Positions 1-8,961 of a stretch of DNA of 64,000 nt are shown in pieces; the first letter of the stretch is position 1, and every line of letters starts with the position of its first letter. Under the pieces are notes generated by a model that did no database searches, was not told where the DNA came from, and saw nothing but the letters and a program-made list of their open reading frames with translations. A program made the position numbers and the translations under genes. Source of the stretch: Variovorax paradoxus. GTDB taxonomy: Bacteria; Pseudomonadota; Gammaproteobacteria; Burkholderiales; Burkholderiaceae_C. Location: contig NZ_CP102931.1 of NCBI RefSeq assembly GCF_024734665.1, positions 1,982,001 through 2,046,000 on the forward strand, given 5' to 3'.

Positions 1-318
1 CTGCGACAGGCCGGCATGCTGATCGGCATCGCGCTGCTCGGCACGCTGATGAGCACGCGCGCCACCTCGCTGCTTGCCGATGCGCTCGCGCAGGCGGGCC
101 TGGCCAATGCGCGGCAGGCTGCCGCCGCGGCCGTTGGCCGGCACGATCTGGGCGCACTGGCCTCGCTCGATGCGTCCACCGCGCACAGCCTCCTGGCCAG
201 CGCATTGGCCGGTGGCTTCCATGCCGCCGTGGCTTGCGCCGGCATTGCCGGCCTGCTGGCGGCGGGGCTGCTCGTGAGCGTGCGGCCCCGCGCCGCCGCC
301 TTGCCCGCGCGCGCCTGA
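1..318 (+). CDS. MFS transporter, C-terminal end (partial, start outside window)
   Basis: The reading frame is open from base 1 to a TGA at 316-318, so only the last 105 codons are visible. The fragment holds two hydrophobic helices: one near its start around LIGIALLGTLM, the other around CAGIAGLLAAGLLVSV. They are joined by an Ala-rich polar loop, and a short basic tail follows. This pattern fits the last two helices of a DHA2-type (14-helix) drug/proton antiporter, but no diagnostic motif lies in the fragment, so the family call is an inference. A TetR regulator lies downstream on the same strand, a common pairing for efflux pumps. Confidence 0.55.
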   Translation: MRQAGMLIGIALLGTLMSTRATSLLADALAQAGLANARQAAAAAVGRHDLGALASLDASTAHSLLASALAGGFHAAVACAGIAGLLAAGLLVSVRPRAAALPARA

Positions 319-401
319 GGCTTCGTCCAGCCATGCCCGCCGCATACGTGCCGGTGCGCTTTCGCGCGCGCCTTCATTCGATTTTTTCCAAGGAGCTTTT
401 C

Positions 402-856
402 ATGATCCATCACGAACTCAGCCAATGGCCCCTCGTCATCAGCGTTACGGCCGGACTTCAGACACTCGAAGGCATGCAGGCCTTCACCGAAGACTGGAAC
501 CGCTGGCTCGATCGCGGCGAACCCTTCGCCTCGCTGCGCGTGTTCGCCGACGCCGATGCACTGGTCCACCCCGAAGGCAGCGCGCAGAGCGCCAGGCAGT
601 GGCTGCAGGAGCGCGGCGCCGACATTCGCCGCCATATGATGGGCATGGCGAGCGTGGTGCCCGCCGACCAGTACGAGAAAATGCGCAAGATGAATGTCGA
701 GAAACTCTTCGGCGTGCCGCCAGCATCTTTGCCGACGCCGACGACGCACTGGTGTGGCTCGGCGAGCGTGTGATGGCGCCGCGCGGCCTGCCCTTCGATC
801 TGGCCGCCGTGCGTGCGGCGATCCGCTCGGCCCGCCTGGCGGCCGCCGTTTCCTGA
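402..856 (+). pseudogene. Conserved-looking small protein of unknown function, broken by a frameshift near 719
   Basis: An ATG at 402 follows a good ribosome binding site (AAGGAGCTTTTC). It opens a frame (MIHHELSQWPL...) that reads sensibly to ...EKLFGVP near 719 and then meets a stop at 771-773 after low-quality sequence. The neighbouring frame continues naturally as ASIFADADDALVWLGERV and ends at 856. One missing G in gtgccg-ccagc would join the two halves into a protein of about 151 residues. Either this is a true 1-bp deletion or a sequence error. I do not recognise the family: the protein is soluble, with no signal peptide. It lies 8 bp upstream of the TetR gene and may be co-transcribed with it. 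Confidence 0.6.
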
Positions 857-864
857 GGCAGCCG

Positions 865-1530
865 ATGGTCAAGAGCAGCGACCCCGTCACGATTCCTACG
901 TCTCCCGAGGGGGAGGCCGCGCCACGCCGCCGCACCAAGGCGCCAGAAACGCGCGCCGCCGCGCTGATGGACGCCGCCGAGCGCCTCTTCATCGCAAAGG
1001 GCATTGCCACCACCAGCATCGACGACATCGCGGCCGGCGCGCAGGTGGCCAAGGGCACCTTCTATCTGTACTTTCCGTCGAAAGAGGCAATGCTCGGCGC
1101 ATTGCAGCAGCGCTTCGTCGACACCTTCTGCGCGCGGCTGCAGGAGTCCATGGACCGCCATCGGCCCGACAACTATCACGCGCGCCTGAAGGCCTGGGTG
1201 GAGACGGGGCTCGAAACCTACCTGGACAACGTCGCCTTGCACGATGTGGTGTTCCACGAGTACCGGCCCGAAGACCGCCGCATGCGCAACGACAACGCCG
1301 TTATCACGCAACTGGTCGGGCTGCTGAAGCAGGGCGATGCCGCCGGCTTCTGGGACGTGGAGGACGCGACCCTCAGCGCCGTGATCCTCTTCAATGCGCT
1401 GCACGGCGTGGCCGACGACGCGGTGGCGATGGGGCAGACCGGCGAGGCGGAGCGCAAGCGCCGTGCACGCACGCTCACGAGATTCCTCGAGCAGGCGCTG
1501 CACCCGGCCGAGGATGACAGCGCCGACTGA
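865..1530 (+). CDS. TetR/AcrR family transcriptional regulator
   Basis: This is a 221-residue DNA-binding repressor. After a charged N-terminal tail, residues about 25-75 form the TetR helix-turn-helix: AALMDAAERLFIAKG leads into DDIAAGAQVAKGTFYLYF and SKEAMLGAL. The rest is a helical ligand-binding domain typical of the family in length. The ATG at 865 is preceded by GAGG and lies just after the frameshifted gene. TetR proteins usually repress an adjacent efflux pump, and the partial MFS gene upstream is the obvious candidate target. Neither ligand nor operator can be read from the sequence. Confidence 0.9.
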   Translation: MVKSSDPVTIPTSPEGEAAPRRRTKAPETRAAALMDAAERLFIAKGIATTSIDDIAAGAQVAKGTFYLYFPSKEAMLGALQQRFVDTFCARLQESMDRHRPDNYHARLKAWVETGLETYLDNVALHDVVFHEYRPEDRRMRNDNAVITQLVGLLKQGDAAGFWDVEDATLSAVILFNALHGVADDAVAMGQTGEAERKRRARTLTRFLEQALHPAEDDSAD

Positions 1531-1548
1531 ACCCAGTGCGGGTTCAGT

Positions 1549-2412
1549 TCAGAGCTTGTAGAAGCGCTTGATTGCGCTCCACGCGTCTTCCGGCGCGTCG
1601 ACGTACTCGAAGAGCTTCACGTCGCCCGGCGAGATCACGCCCTCTTCGACCAGGAAGTCGAAGTCGATCAGGCGCTTCCAGTAGTCGGAGCCGAACAGCA
1701 CGATCGGCACCGGCTTCGACTTCTTCGTCTGCACCAGCGTGATCACCTCGAACAATTCGTCGAGCGTGCCAAAGCCGCCTGGGAACGCCACCAGCGCCTT
1801 CGCTCGCATCATGAAATGCATCTTGCGGATGGCGAAGTAGTGGAACTTGAAGCTCAGCGCCGGCGTGACGTACGGGTTGGCTTCTTCTTCCATCGGCAGC
1901 GCGATGGCCAGGCCGACGGAGAGGCCGCCGCCCTCGTGCGCGCCGCGGTTGGCCGCCTGCATGATGCCGGGGCCGCCGCCGGTGCAGACGAAGAGCTTGT
2001 CCTGCGGTTCCTTGTCGTTGCTGTACTGGGCGACCAGCTTGCCGAAGGCGCGCGCCTTCTCGTAGTAATGCGAGTTGCGCGCCAGCCGGCGCCAGCGCTC
2101 GGACGCTGCTGCGTCACCGCTGGCATCGGCCTGGGCGATCATGGCGGCGGCGTCTTCCTCGCTGCGAAAACGGGCGCTGCCGAACACCACCACGGTGTTC
2201 TCGATGCCATGGGCGCGCTGCTCGATGTCGGGTTTCATCAGCTCGAGCTGCATGCGGATGCCGCGCGTCTCGCGGCGCAGCAGGAACTCGGGGTCGGCGA
2301 AGGCGATGCGCGAGGGATCGGGGTCGAGCGGCAGGCCCTGGTCGGCATGGGACCGGAGCGTGGCCCAGGCATCGGCCAGGCGTTTGTCGTGAATGTTGTG
2401 CGTGTTGTTCAT
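1549..2412 (-). CDS. LOG/YgdH-type TIGR00730 family nucleotide hydrolase
   Basis: This 287-residue Rossmann-like protein belongs to the LOG family (cytokinin riboside 5'-monophosphate phosphoribohydrolase and bacterial nucleotide nucleosidases of the PpnN type). The signature PGGFGTLDE lies at residues 211-219, and GGGPGIM at about 145-151 forms the phosphate-binding turn. The N-terminal extension of about 70 residues before the core is longer than in minimal LOG proteins. The ATG at 2412 was chosen over an upstream one because the protein begins sensibly at MNNTHN. It converges on the TetR gene. Whether it acts on cytokinin precursors or cleaves AMP-like nucleotides cannot be decided here. 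Confidence 0.85.
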   Translation of the reverse strand: MNNTHNIHDKRLADAWATLRSHADQGLPLDPDPSRIAFADPEFLLRRETRGIRMQLELMKPDIEQRAHGIENTVVVFGSARFRSEEDAAAMIAQADASGDAAASERWRRLARNSHYYEKARAFGKLVAQYSNDKEPQDKLFVCTGGGPGIMQAANRGAHEGGGLSVGLAIALPMEEEANPYVTPALSFKFHYFAIRKMHFMMRAKALVAFPGGFGTLDELFEVITLVQTKKSKPVPIVLFGSDYWKRLIDFDFLVEEGVISPGDVKLFEYVDAPEDAWSAIKRFYKL

Positions 2413-2474
2413 GGGGAAACCAGACAGAAGTACCTTGGAGATTGTGCAGCGTTGCAACCACCATGCCCACCAAG

Positions 2475-2503
2475 CAAAAAAGGCTCCTTGCGGAGCCTTT
2501 TTC
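2475..2503 (-). terminator. Rho-independent terminator downstream of efp
   Basis: The stem AAAGGCTCC/GGAGCCTTT closes on a short TTGC loop. An A-run on the left and a T-run on the right make it usable in both directions. It lies between efp and the LOG gene and ends efp transcription on the minus strand. Confidence 0.85.
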
Positions 2504-2533
2504 GAGGGTGGTGGTCAGCGGGGGGGCCGAGAC

Positions 2534-3088
2534 TCAGACGCGCTTGCGGTATTCGCCGGTGCGCGTGTCGATTTCGATCTTGTCGCCTTGCGACACGAAG
2601 AGCGGAACCGGCACTTCGAAGCCGGTGGCGATCTTGGCGGGCTTGAGCACCTTGCCCGAGGTATCGCCCTTGACGGCGGGTTCGGTCCAGGTGATTTCGC
2701 GCTCGACGCTGGTCGGCAGTTCGACCGAGATGGCCTTGCCGTCGTAGAACACCACTTCGACAGCCATGCCGTCTTCGAGGTAGTTCAGGGCGTCGCCCAT
2801 GTTTTCGGCTTCGACTTCGTACTGGTTGTAGTCGGCGTCCATGCAGACGTACATCGGGTCGGCGAAGTAGGAGTAGGTGCAATCCTTCTTCTCGAGCACG
2901 ATCTGGTCGATCTTGTCATCGGCCTTGAAGACCACTTCGGTGTTGAAGTTGGCGATCAGGCTCTTCATCTTCATGCGCACGGTGGCGGAGTTGCGGCCGC
3001 CGCGGCTGTATTCGGTCTTGAGGACGACCATCGGGTCCTTGCCGTGCATGATGACGTTGCCGGCGCGGATTTCTTGAGCGATTTTCAT
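2534..3088 (-). CDS. efp: Elongation factor P (Arg32 type)
   Basis: EF-P relieves ribosomes stalled at polyproline. The protein has 184 residues with the usual KOW-like domain and two OB domains, ending in [12 protein letters not shown]. The loop that enters the peptidyl-transferase centre reads SRGGRNSA and places arginine at position 32, where E. coli EF-P has the modified lysine loop PGKGQA. Arg32 EF-Ps are rhamnosylated by EarP, and earP is the next gene upstream on the same strand. The start ATG at 3088 gives the standard length. A longer open frame upstream is not needed. The 172-bp gap to earP suggests efp has its own promoter. Confidence 0.97.
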   Translation of the reverse strand: MKIAQEIRAGNVIMHGKDPMVVLKTEYSRGGRNSATVRMKMKSLIANFNTEVVFKADDKIDQIVLEKKDCTYSYFADPMYVCMDADYNQYEVEAENMGDALNYLEDGMAVEVVFYDGKAISVELPTSVEREITWTEPAVKGDTSGKVLKPAKIATGFEVPVPLFVSQGDKIEIDTRTGEYRKRV

Positions 3089-3260
3089 AACAGGGTCTCT
3101 GGATGTTGGCCGCTCGGTGCACGGGGCCATCGGCGACCGTCTCAATGTGTTTGGACGTTTGCCGCTATGTCTGGCCCCGCGGTACAGGTCCCGCGGCAGG
3201 TTTAGCGGAGAGCATCTCGGATCGATGAGATCCGGGCCGAAATCCGCAAAGCCCACTATT

Positions 3261-4337
3261 TTAGCTTTTTTGGGCGATCAGTTCCCGCAGTTGGGTGACC
3301 AAGTCGTCCTGCGCTAGCAGCCGCGTGCGGGCATCCAGGGCCGTTTCGCGCCACGGGCCCTGCGTTTCCAGTGCGGGCAGGGCGCCGCCGCCAAAGCCAT
3401 TCCAGGCGTGGTGAAAAAGCCTCAGCGAGGCCGGGGCGCCGAGCCAGTCGAGCCAGGCATTCAGCTTGACATGGTGGGCGTCGTCGTCCTGCGGGTAGAT
3501 CTGCCAGACCAGCGGCGCGCCGGCCCAGAGGGCGCGCACCAGCGAATCTTCGCCGCGCACGAAATTCAGGTCGCAGGCCCACAGCAGGTGGTCGAAATCG
3601 GGCTGGGTGAGGTAGGGGAGGTATGAAATTGATAGCGCACCGCTCCCTTGAGGCAAGGGAAGTGCCTGGACTGCCTGCGTGGCGCGACCCGCCGTCACCA
3701 GCAGGCGCGTGGGCTCTGGGTCTTCCGCCAGCCGGGCCAGCAGGGCGGCCAGCGCCGGCGGCTCGTAGCAGAAGAGCGACACCAGCCGCTCGTGGTTTTG
3801 CCACGGGATCTGCTGTGCGGCCAGCCACTGCGTGCGGTCGAAGCGCGCCCGGCGTTCCATCAGGTCGGGCTCCCGCAACAGTCCTCCCGTGGCGGGGGTG
3901 AAGCCCGGATAGAAAAAGCGCTTCGTCAACCCGGCGCCGGGCCCCTTGAACACCGGCGAAGGCAGTCCGTGCAGCCGTTCCACATACGGCTCGGCCGACA
4001 GGTATTCGAGGTTGATCCAGGCAAGGCCCGGCCCTTCGGCAAAGCGGGCGATCAGTTCCGGTGCCGGCTCGCAGCCGAAGGCTTCGATCAGCACATCGGG
4101 TGCCGGCCCTGCTACGGCCGCCTGAAGTGCGGCGAAATCGAGCCAGTCGATCACCTCCACGCCGTCACGGCCGGTGCGAGCCTCGGGCGCCATCCAGCGC
4201 AGCGCCGCCGCATCGTCGACCCACAGCCGCGTGCGTTCGCCAAGTGCAGCCAACTGGCAGGCCAGCCTCCAGCAGACGCCGAGGTCGCCGTGGTTGTCGA
4301 TGACCTTGCAGAAGATGTCCCATTGCCTGGATTGCAT
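3261..4337 (-). CDS. earP: EF-P arginine-32 rhamnosyltransferase EarP
   Basis: EarP (formerly DUF2331) transfers rhamnose from dTDP-beta-L-rhamnose to Arg32 of EF-P in the cytoplasm. The 358-residue protein has the family hallmarks: an N-terminal [12 protein letters not shown] stretch, with Asp14 and Asp18 in the places of the catalytic aspartates, and a C-terminal [13 protein letters not shown] stretch, with Glu263 at the nucleotide-sugar site. It is a GT-B fold enzyme of expected length. Its substrate gene efp lies directly downstream in the same direction and has the matching arginine, so the pair supports itself. Confidence 0.95.
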   Translation of the reverse strand: MQSRQWDIFCKVIDNHGDLGVCWRLACQLAALGERTRLWVDDAAALRWMAPEARTGRDGVEVIDWLDFAALQAAVAGPAPDVLIEAFGCEPAPELIARFAEGPGLAWINLEYLSAEPYVERLHGLPSPVFKGPGAGLTKRFFYPGFTPATGGLLREPDLMERRARFDRTQWLAAQQIPWQNHERLVSLFCYEPPALAALLARLAEDPEPTRLLVTAGRATQAVQALPLPQGSGALSISYLPYLTQPDFDHLLWACDLNFVRGEDSLVRALWAGAPLVWQIYPQDDDAHHVKLNAWLDWLGAPASLRLFHHAWNGFGGGALPALETQGPWRETALDARTRLLAQDDLVTQLRELIAQKS

Positions 4338-4423
4338 GGCCGCGAGTGTGCCTGTCTTCGACCGCCGGGCCGCCGGCCGTGCTTGCTATGCTGACGGCAC
4401 AACCACCACCGGAGAGAGAACCC

Positions 4424-5866
4424 ATGAGGATGCAGACCCGTCGCCGCTCGCCCCTGTCCTTTCGTTCCGCGAGAACCGTGCTCGCCCTGTCGCTGGCCTT
4501 GTGCGGCATGGCCGGTGCGTCGGCCCAGACTTCGGCTCCTGCGCTCACGCCGCAGCAGCAGCGCTTTCACGACATCTACAAAGAGCTGATCGAGATCAAC
4601 ACCACGCACTCGGTGGGCGACAACACCGTGGCAGCGCGCGCCATGGAAAAGCGCCTGGTCGATGCGGGCTTCGCGCCCGGCGACGTCCAGATCTTCGAAC
4701 CCTTCCCGAAGAAGGGCAACCTGGTGCTGCGCTTCAAGGGCGACGGCAGCAAGAAGCCGCTGCTGCTGCTGGCCCACATCGACGTGGTCGAGGCCCGGCG
4801 CGAAGACTGGAAGACCGATCCCTTCAAGCTGCAGGAAACCGGCGGCTACTTCACCGCCCGCGGCGCCATCGACGACAAGGCCATGGCCGCGGCGCTGGTC
4901 TCTGTGGTGGGGCAACTGAAGCAGGAAGGCTTCAAGCCCAAGCGCGACATCATCCTCGCGCTGACTGCCGACGAAGAGCGCGGCGATGCGCTCAGCAACG
5001 GCGCCTTCTGGCTCATCAACAACAAGCCCGAGCTGCTGCAGGCGGAGTTCGGCATCAACGAAGGCGGCGGCGGCGAGCTGCGCGGCGGCAAGCCGAACCT
5101 GCACCGCATGCAGGTGGCCGAGAAGATGTACACCACCTACATGCTGGAGGCGCGCGACGTGGGCGGCCACAGCTCGGTGCCGACGAAGAACAATCCGATC
5201 TACGCGCTGGCCGCGGGCCTGGAGCGCCTGGGCAACTTCAGCTTCCCGGTCAAGCTTGCGGATGTCACCAAGACCTACTTCGCGCGCAGCGCACCATTCG
5301 CCACCGGCCAGCTGGCCGACGACATGCGCGCGGTGGGTAACGGCAACCCCGATCCCGCGGTCATCGAGCGCATGTCGGCCAACCCGGCCTACAGCGCACA
5401 GTTCCGCACCACCTGCGTCGCAACGATGGTGCAGGCCGGCCATGCCGAGAACGCGCTGCCGCAATCGGCCAAGGCTACCGTCAACTGCCGCATCCTGCCG
5501 CACGACGACCCTGAGGAAGTGGAACGCCTGCTGACCCAGGCCATCGGCAACGACAAGATCGTGGTGCGCAACCTGGGCAAGCCGCTGCGCAGCCCGGCGT
5601 CGCCGCTGAACGGCGACCTCGTGAAGACGGTGGAGTCGATCACGCAGCAGATGTGGCCGGGCGTGCCAGTGGTGCCCGCCATGAGCACCGGCGCCACCGA
5701 CAGCCGCTTCATGCGCAACGCGGGCATCCCGATGTACGGCGTGACCGGCATGTTCCTGGAGCCGGCCGATGCACGCGCGCACGGTCTCGACGAGCGCATC
5801 GAGATCCAGCGGCTGTACGACGGCCGCGAGTTCCTGTATCGGCTGGTGTCGGAGCTGGCCAAGTAA
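4424..5866 (+). CDS. M20 family metallopeptidase, exported
   Basis: This is a 480-residue zinc-dependent peptidase/deacylase of the M20 (carboxypeptidase Ss1/ArgE/DapE) group. The start MRMQTRRRS is followed by a hydrophobic signal region ending ASAQ, so it is probably periplasmic. Metal-site motifs are visible: LLLAHIDVV (His, Asp), GAIDDKAMA (bridging Asp), TADEERGD (catalytic Glu pair), and a dimerisation-domain stretch GGHSSVPT. GGAG lies 5' of the ATG. The epoxide-hydrolase-like gene follows after 8 bp, so the two are probably co-transcribed. The substrate is unknown, and many such exported homologues are annotated as generic carboxypeptidases. Confidence 0.9.
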   Translation: MRMQTRRRSPLSFRSARTVLALSLALCGMAGASAQTSAPALTPQQQRFHDIYKELIEINTTHSVGDNTVAARAMEKRLVDAGFAPGDVQIFEPFPKKGNLVLRFKGDGSKKPLLLLAHIDVVEARREDWKTDPFKLQETGGYFTARGAIDDKAMAAALVSVVGQLKQEGFKPKRDIILALTADEERGDALSNGAFWLINNKPELLQAEFGINEGGGGELRGGKPNLHRMQVAEKMYTTYMLEARDVGGHSSVPTKNNPIYALAAGLERLGNFSFPVKLADVTKTYFARSAPFATGQLADDMRAVGNGNPDPAVIERMSANPAYSAQFRTTCVATMVQAGHAENALPQSAKATVNCRILPHDDPEEVERLLTQAIGNDKIVVRNLGKPLRSPASPLNGDLVKTVESITQQMWPGVPVVPAMSTGATDSRFMRNAGIPMYGVTGMFLEPADARAHGLDERIEIQRLYDGREFLYRLVSELAK

Positions 5867-5874
5867 GCGCGCCG

Positions 5875-6765
5875 ATGAGCGACGCTTACGAACACCATTT
5901 CGTCCAGGCCAACGGCATTCGCTTTCACGTGGTGCAGGCCGGCCCGGTCGATGGGCCGGTGGCCATGCTGCTGCACGGCTTTCCGGAGTTCTGGCGTGGC
6001 TGGGCGAGCCAGATCGATGCGCTGGCGGCCGCCGGCTATCGCGTGTGGGTGCCCGATCAGCGCGGCTACGGCGAGAGCGACAAGCCCGAGGGCGTCGATG
6101 CCTATGGCCTCGAAACGCTGGCGGACGATGTTTGCGCGCTGATCCGCAGCACGGCCCGGGAGGCGGTGACGCTGCTCGGCCACGACTGGGGCGGCGCCGT
6201 GAGCTGGCGCGTGGCGGCGCGCAACCCGGCGCTGGTGGAGCGGCTGGTCATCGTGAATTCGCCGCATCTGGCGGTGATGCTCCAGCACATGTCGCGCGGG
6301 CGGCAGCGGCTGCGCAGCTGGTACATGCACTTCTTCCGCATTCCGCGCTTGCCCGAACGGCTGCTGAGCCGTCACGGCTTTCGCGGGCTGACCCGGGTGC
6401 TGACGCAGAGCAGCCGGGCCGGAGCTTTTTCCAATGCGGAGCTGGCGCTGTACCGCGAGGCCTGGGGCCGGCCGGGCGCGCTGACCGGCATGCTCAACTG
6501 GTACCGCGCGCTGATGCGCAACCGGCCGAACATTCGAGCCGACGCGCGCATCCCGGTGCCCACGCTGCTGCTGTGGGGCGTGCAGGACCAGGCGCTCGGC
6601 ACCGAGATGGCCCAGCCCAGCATCGATCTGTGCGACCAGGGCGAGCTGCAGCGCATCGAGGGCGCGGGGCACTGGGTGCTGCACGAGGAGGGCGTCGACG
6701 TGAGCCGGCGCATCCTCGTTTTTATCGGCTCCGCGGCCGCTCCTGCTTCCGCCCTCAGGGCGTGA
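5875..6765 (+). CDS. Alpha/beta hydrolase, epoxide-hydrolase-like
   Basis: This 296-residue alpha/beta hydrolase looks cytoplasmic. HGFPEFWRGW supplies the oxyanion motif of epoxide hydrolases, LGHDWGGAVSW supplies the Asp nucleophile elbow, and GAGHWVLHEE supplies the catalytic histidine. A cap region between them contains the expected tyrosines (SWYMHFF, WYRAL). These features favour an epoxide hydrolase or a related dehalogenase over an esterase. The gene starts 8 bp after the M20 peptidase stop. Its 3' end overlaps the convergent gamma-glutamyltransferase gene by 11 bp. The natural substrate is unknown. Confidence 0.85.
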   Translation: MSDAYEHHFVQANGIRFHVVQAGPVDGPVAMLLHGFPEFWRGWASQIDALAAAGYRVWVPDQRGYGESDKPEGVDAYGLETLADDVCALIRSTAREAVTLLGHDWGGAVSWRVAARNPALVERLVIVNSPHLAVMLQHMSRGRQRLRSWYMHFFRIPRLPERLLSRHGFRGLTRVLTQSSRAGAFSNAELALYREAWGRPGALTGMLNWYRALMRNRPNIRADARIPVPTLLLWGVQDQALGTEMAQPSIDLCDQGELQRIEGAGHWVLHEEGVDVSRRILVFIGSAAAPASALRA

Positions 6766-8818
6766 AGGTATCGCCCAGCACGATGCCTTCGCGCCGCGGG
6801 TCGGCACCGCCGGTCAGCACCGGCTTGCCGCCCGCGTTGGCACGGATGATGGTGCTGGTGCCGCTCGACTGCGCGCCGAAGTTCACCGTGTGACCCAGGG
6901 CGCGCAGCCCCGCGATCAGCGTATCGTTGTTGCCGTTGTTGGTGATGTCCACGTTGGGATGCTCGCCGCCCACGTTGGTGGCGCTGTTGGTGGCGCCGGC
7001 GATGGGGGTGTTGGTGGCGCCGAAGTCGACCAGCGACGTGGCCTGCTGGGCATCGAGTCCCCAGTCGAGCACGCCGACCACGGTTTTCACCACGTACTGA
7101 ATGATGGTGCCGCCGCCCGGCGAGCCGGTGCCCATGACGAACTCGCCCATGCTGCCGTCGGCGTTCTTCTTGAACACGAGCGTGGGGGCCATCGTGCTGC
7201 GCGGGCGCTTGCCTGGCGCGACGCGGTTGGCCACCTTGATGCTCGGATCGACCGTGTCGTTCGGGTTGGCCGAGAAGTCGGTCAGCTGGTTGTTCAGCAT
7301 GAAGCCTTGCGTCATGTGGAACGAGCCCAGCGTGCTTTCCACCGTGGTGGTCATCGAGACCACGTTGCCCTGCTTGTCGACGATGGTGAAGTGCGTGGTG
7401 CCGTGCTCCTCGGTCTTGTCGATGCCCAGCGGCACCGCGCCCAGGTTGCCGGCCTGGGCCACGCCCATGCTCTTCGTCAGGCTGATGAGGCTGGCGCGGC
7501 TCTGCAGGTAGGGCTTGTTGATCATCGTGTCGACCGAGCCGCCCGGCAGCGGGACGAAGTCGGTGTCGGCCACGTACTTGTCGCGGTCGGCGTAGGCCAG
7601 GCGCTCGGCCTCGCTCACCAGGTGCACGCCCATCACGGTCGGCTTGCCGCCTTCGATGTCGATGGCGGTCGGCTTGTACAGGCCCAGGTTGAAGGTCTCG
7701 AGAATGCCCAGGCTCGCCACCACCGCGATGCCGCCCGAGGACGGCGGCGACATGCTGCACACGTAGTAGTCGCGGTAGGTGCCGCAGACCGGGTCGCGCC
7801 GCTTGGCTTTGTAGTTGGCCAGGTCGGTCAGCGTGGTCATGCCGGGCGTGATGGCCGAGCCGTCGTTCGCGGCGGTGGTGTTGCCGATCTTGTCGACGAT
7901 GCCCTTGGCGACGTCGCCCGTATAGAAGGCGTTGGCGCCCTGCGTGGCGATGGTGGTCAGCGTCTTGGCGTAGGCCGGGTTCTGCAGCCGCGTGCCCAGC
8001 GCCTTCGGCGTGCCGTCGGCGTTGAAGAAGTAGGCCGTGGCTTCGGCGTCGCGCTTGAGGCTGGTGGCCGACGACGAGATGGCAGCGGCCATGCGACCGC
8101 CGATCAGGAAGCCGTCGGATGCCAGCGTGATGCCATAGCCGAAGAGGTCTTTCCATGGCAGCTTGCCGTGGTCCTGATAGGCGAGGTCGAGCATGCGCAC
8201 CGCGCCTGGCGTGCCGATGGAGCGGCCACTGGCGCGCGCGCCGCCGGGCACGGGCGGCGTGGTGTCGGTGCCGGTCGGATCGATGTAGCGCAGGTAGTTC
8301 TCGTTGGCGGCGGCAGGCGCGGTCTCGCGGCCGTCGTAGGCCTGCACCTTCTTGGTTGCGGCGTCGTAATAGAGCATGAAGGCGCCGCCGCCCAGGCCGC
8401 TCGACTGCGGTTCGACCAGGCCCAGTACGGCCTGCACGGCCACTGCCGCGTCGACGGCGCTGCCGCCAGCCTTCAGCACGTCGCAGCCGGCGCGGGTGGC
8501 GAGCGGATGGTTGGCCACCACCATGTAGGTCTTGGCATACACCAGCTTGTGGCCCGGCGCATAGCCCGACGCCGCCTCGGGTGCCGCTGGGTCGCCGGCA
8601 TCGCCCGAGCCGACCACCACGGATGAATTGCCGGTCGAGGTGAGGCAGCCGTTGTCGGGCGGGGGTGGCTGGTTGGCCGCATTGATTGCGGCGATGGTTG
8701 CAAGAATCGTTGCCGTGTCTTGAGCGTCGTTTCTGGAGGCGCCACCGCAGCCCGCCAGGCTCAGCGAGAGAGCGATGGGCGAGAGCGTCCACCAGACGCG
8801 TCTGTTGTTTTTGTTCAT
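6755..8818 (-). CDS. ggt: Gamma-glutamyltransferase family protein, lipoprotein
   Basis: This Ntn-hydrolase cleaves gamma-glutamyl bonds such as that of glutathione. The 687-residue proenzyme starts with a lipoprotein signal ending LSLAGCGG, so it is probably lipid-anchored in the periplasm. The large subunit has GGGAFMLYYD. The autoprocessing site is HGTTHFTIVD, where the threonine becomes the N-terminal nucleophile of the small subunit. MGTGSPGGG near the C-terminus forms the oxyanion/glycine loop. It is longer than E. coli GGT because of an N-terminal linker of about 70 residues after the lipobox. The start at 8818 was chosen for the signal peptide. Confidence 0.92.
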   Translation of the reverse strand: MNKNNRRVWWTLSPIALSLSLAGCGGASRNDAQDTATILATIAAINAANQPPPPDNGCLTSTGNSSVVVGSGDAGDPAAPEAASGYAPGHKLVYAKTYMVVANHPLATRAGCDVLKAGGSAVDAAVAVQAVLGLVEPQSSGLGGGAFMLYYDAATKKVQAYDGRETAPAAANENYLRYIDPTGTDTTPPVPGGARASGRSIGTPGAVRMLDLAYQDHGKLPWKDLFGYGITLASDGFLIGGRMAAAISSSATSLKRDAEATAYFFNADGTPKALGTRLQNPAYAKTLTTIATQGANAFYTGDVAKGIVDKIGNTTAANDGSAITPGMTTLTDLANYKAKRRDPVCGTYRDYYVCSMSPPSSGGIAVVASLGILETFNLGLYKPTAIDIEGGKPTVMGVHLVSEAERLAYADRDKYVADTDFVPLPGGSVDTMINKPYLQSRASLISLTKSMGVAQAGNLGAVPLGIDKTEEHGTTHFTIVDKQGNVVSMTTTVESTLGSFHMTQGFMLNNQLTDFSANPNDTVDPSIKVANRVAPGKRPRSTMAPTLVFKKNADGSMGEFVMGTGSPGGGTIIQYVVKTVVGVLDWGLDAQQATSLVDFGATNTPIAGATNSATNVGGEHPNVDITNNGNNDTLIAGLRALGHTVNFGAQSSGTSTIIRANAGGKPVLTGGADPRREGIVLGDTFTP

Positions 8819-8961
8819 GCAGATTTCCCGAGTAGGTATGTTGAAAAAACCACGGGCGCTCCTCGCGCCCGTGGTCATCTTCAGCACATTCCATTCCAGC
8901 CGCGTCGGGGTTTGCGCGCGGGCGGGCGCCAGGCTGCGTGCCGCGCGCCACAATAGCCGCC

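Noticed and set aside
4151..5782. Long minus-strand open frame opposite the M20 peptidase
   Set aside because: Composition is the mirror of the real gene (Ala/Arg/His-rich repeats) and no motif or start context supports it.
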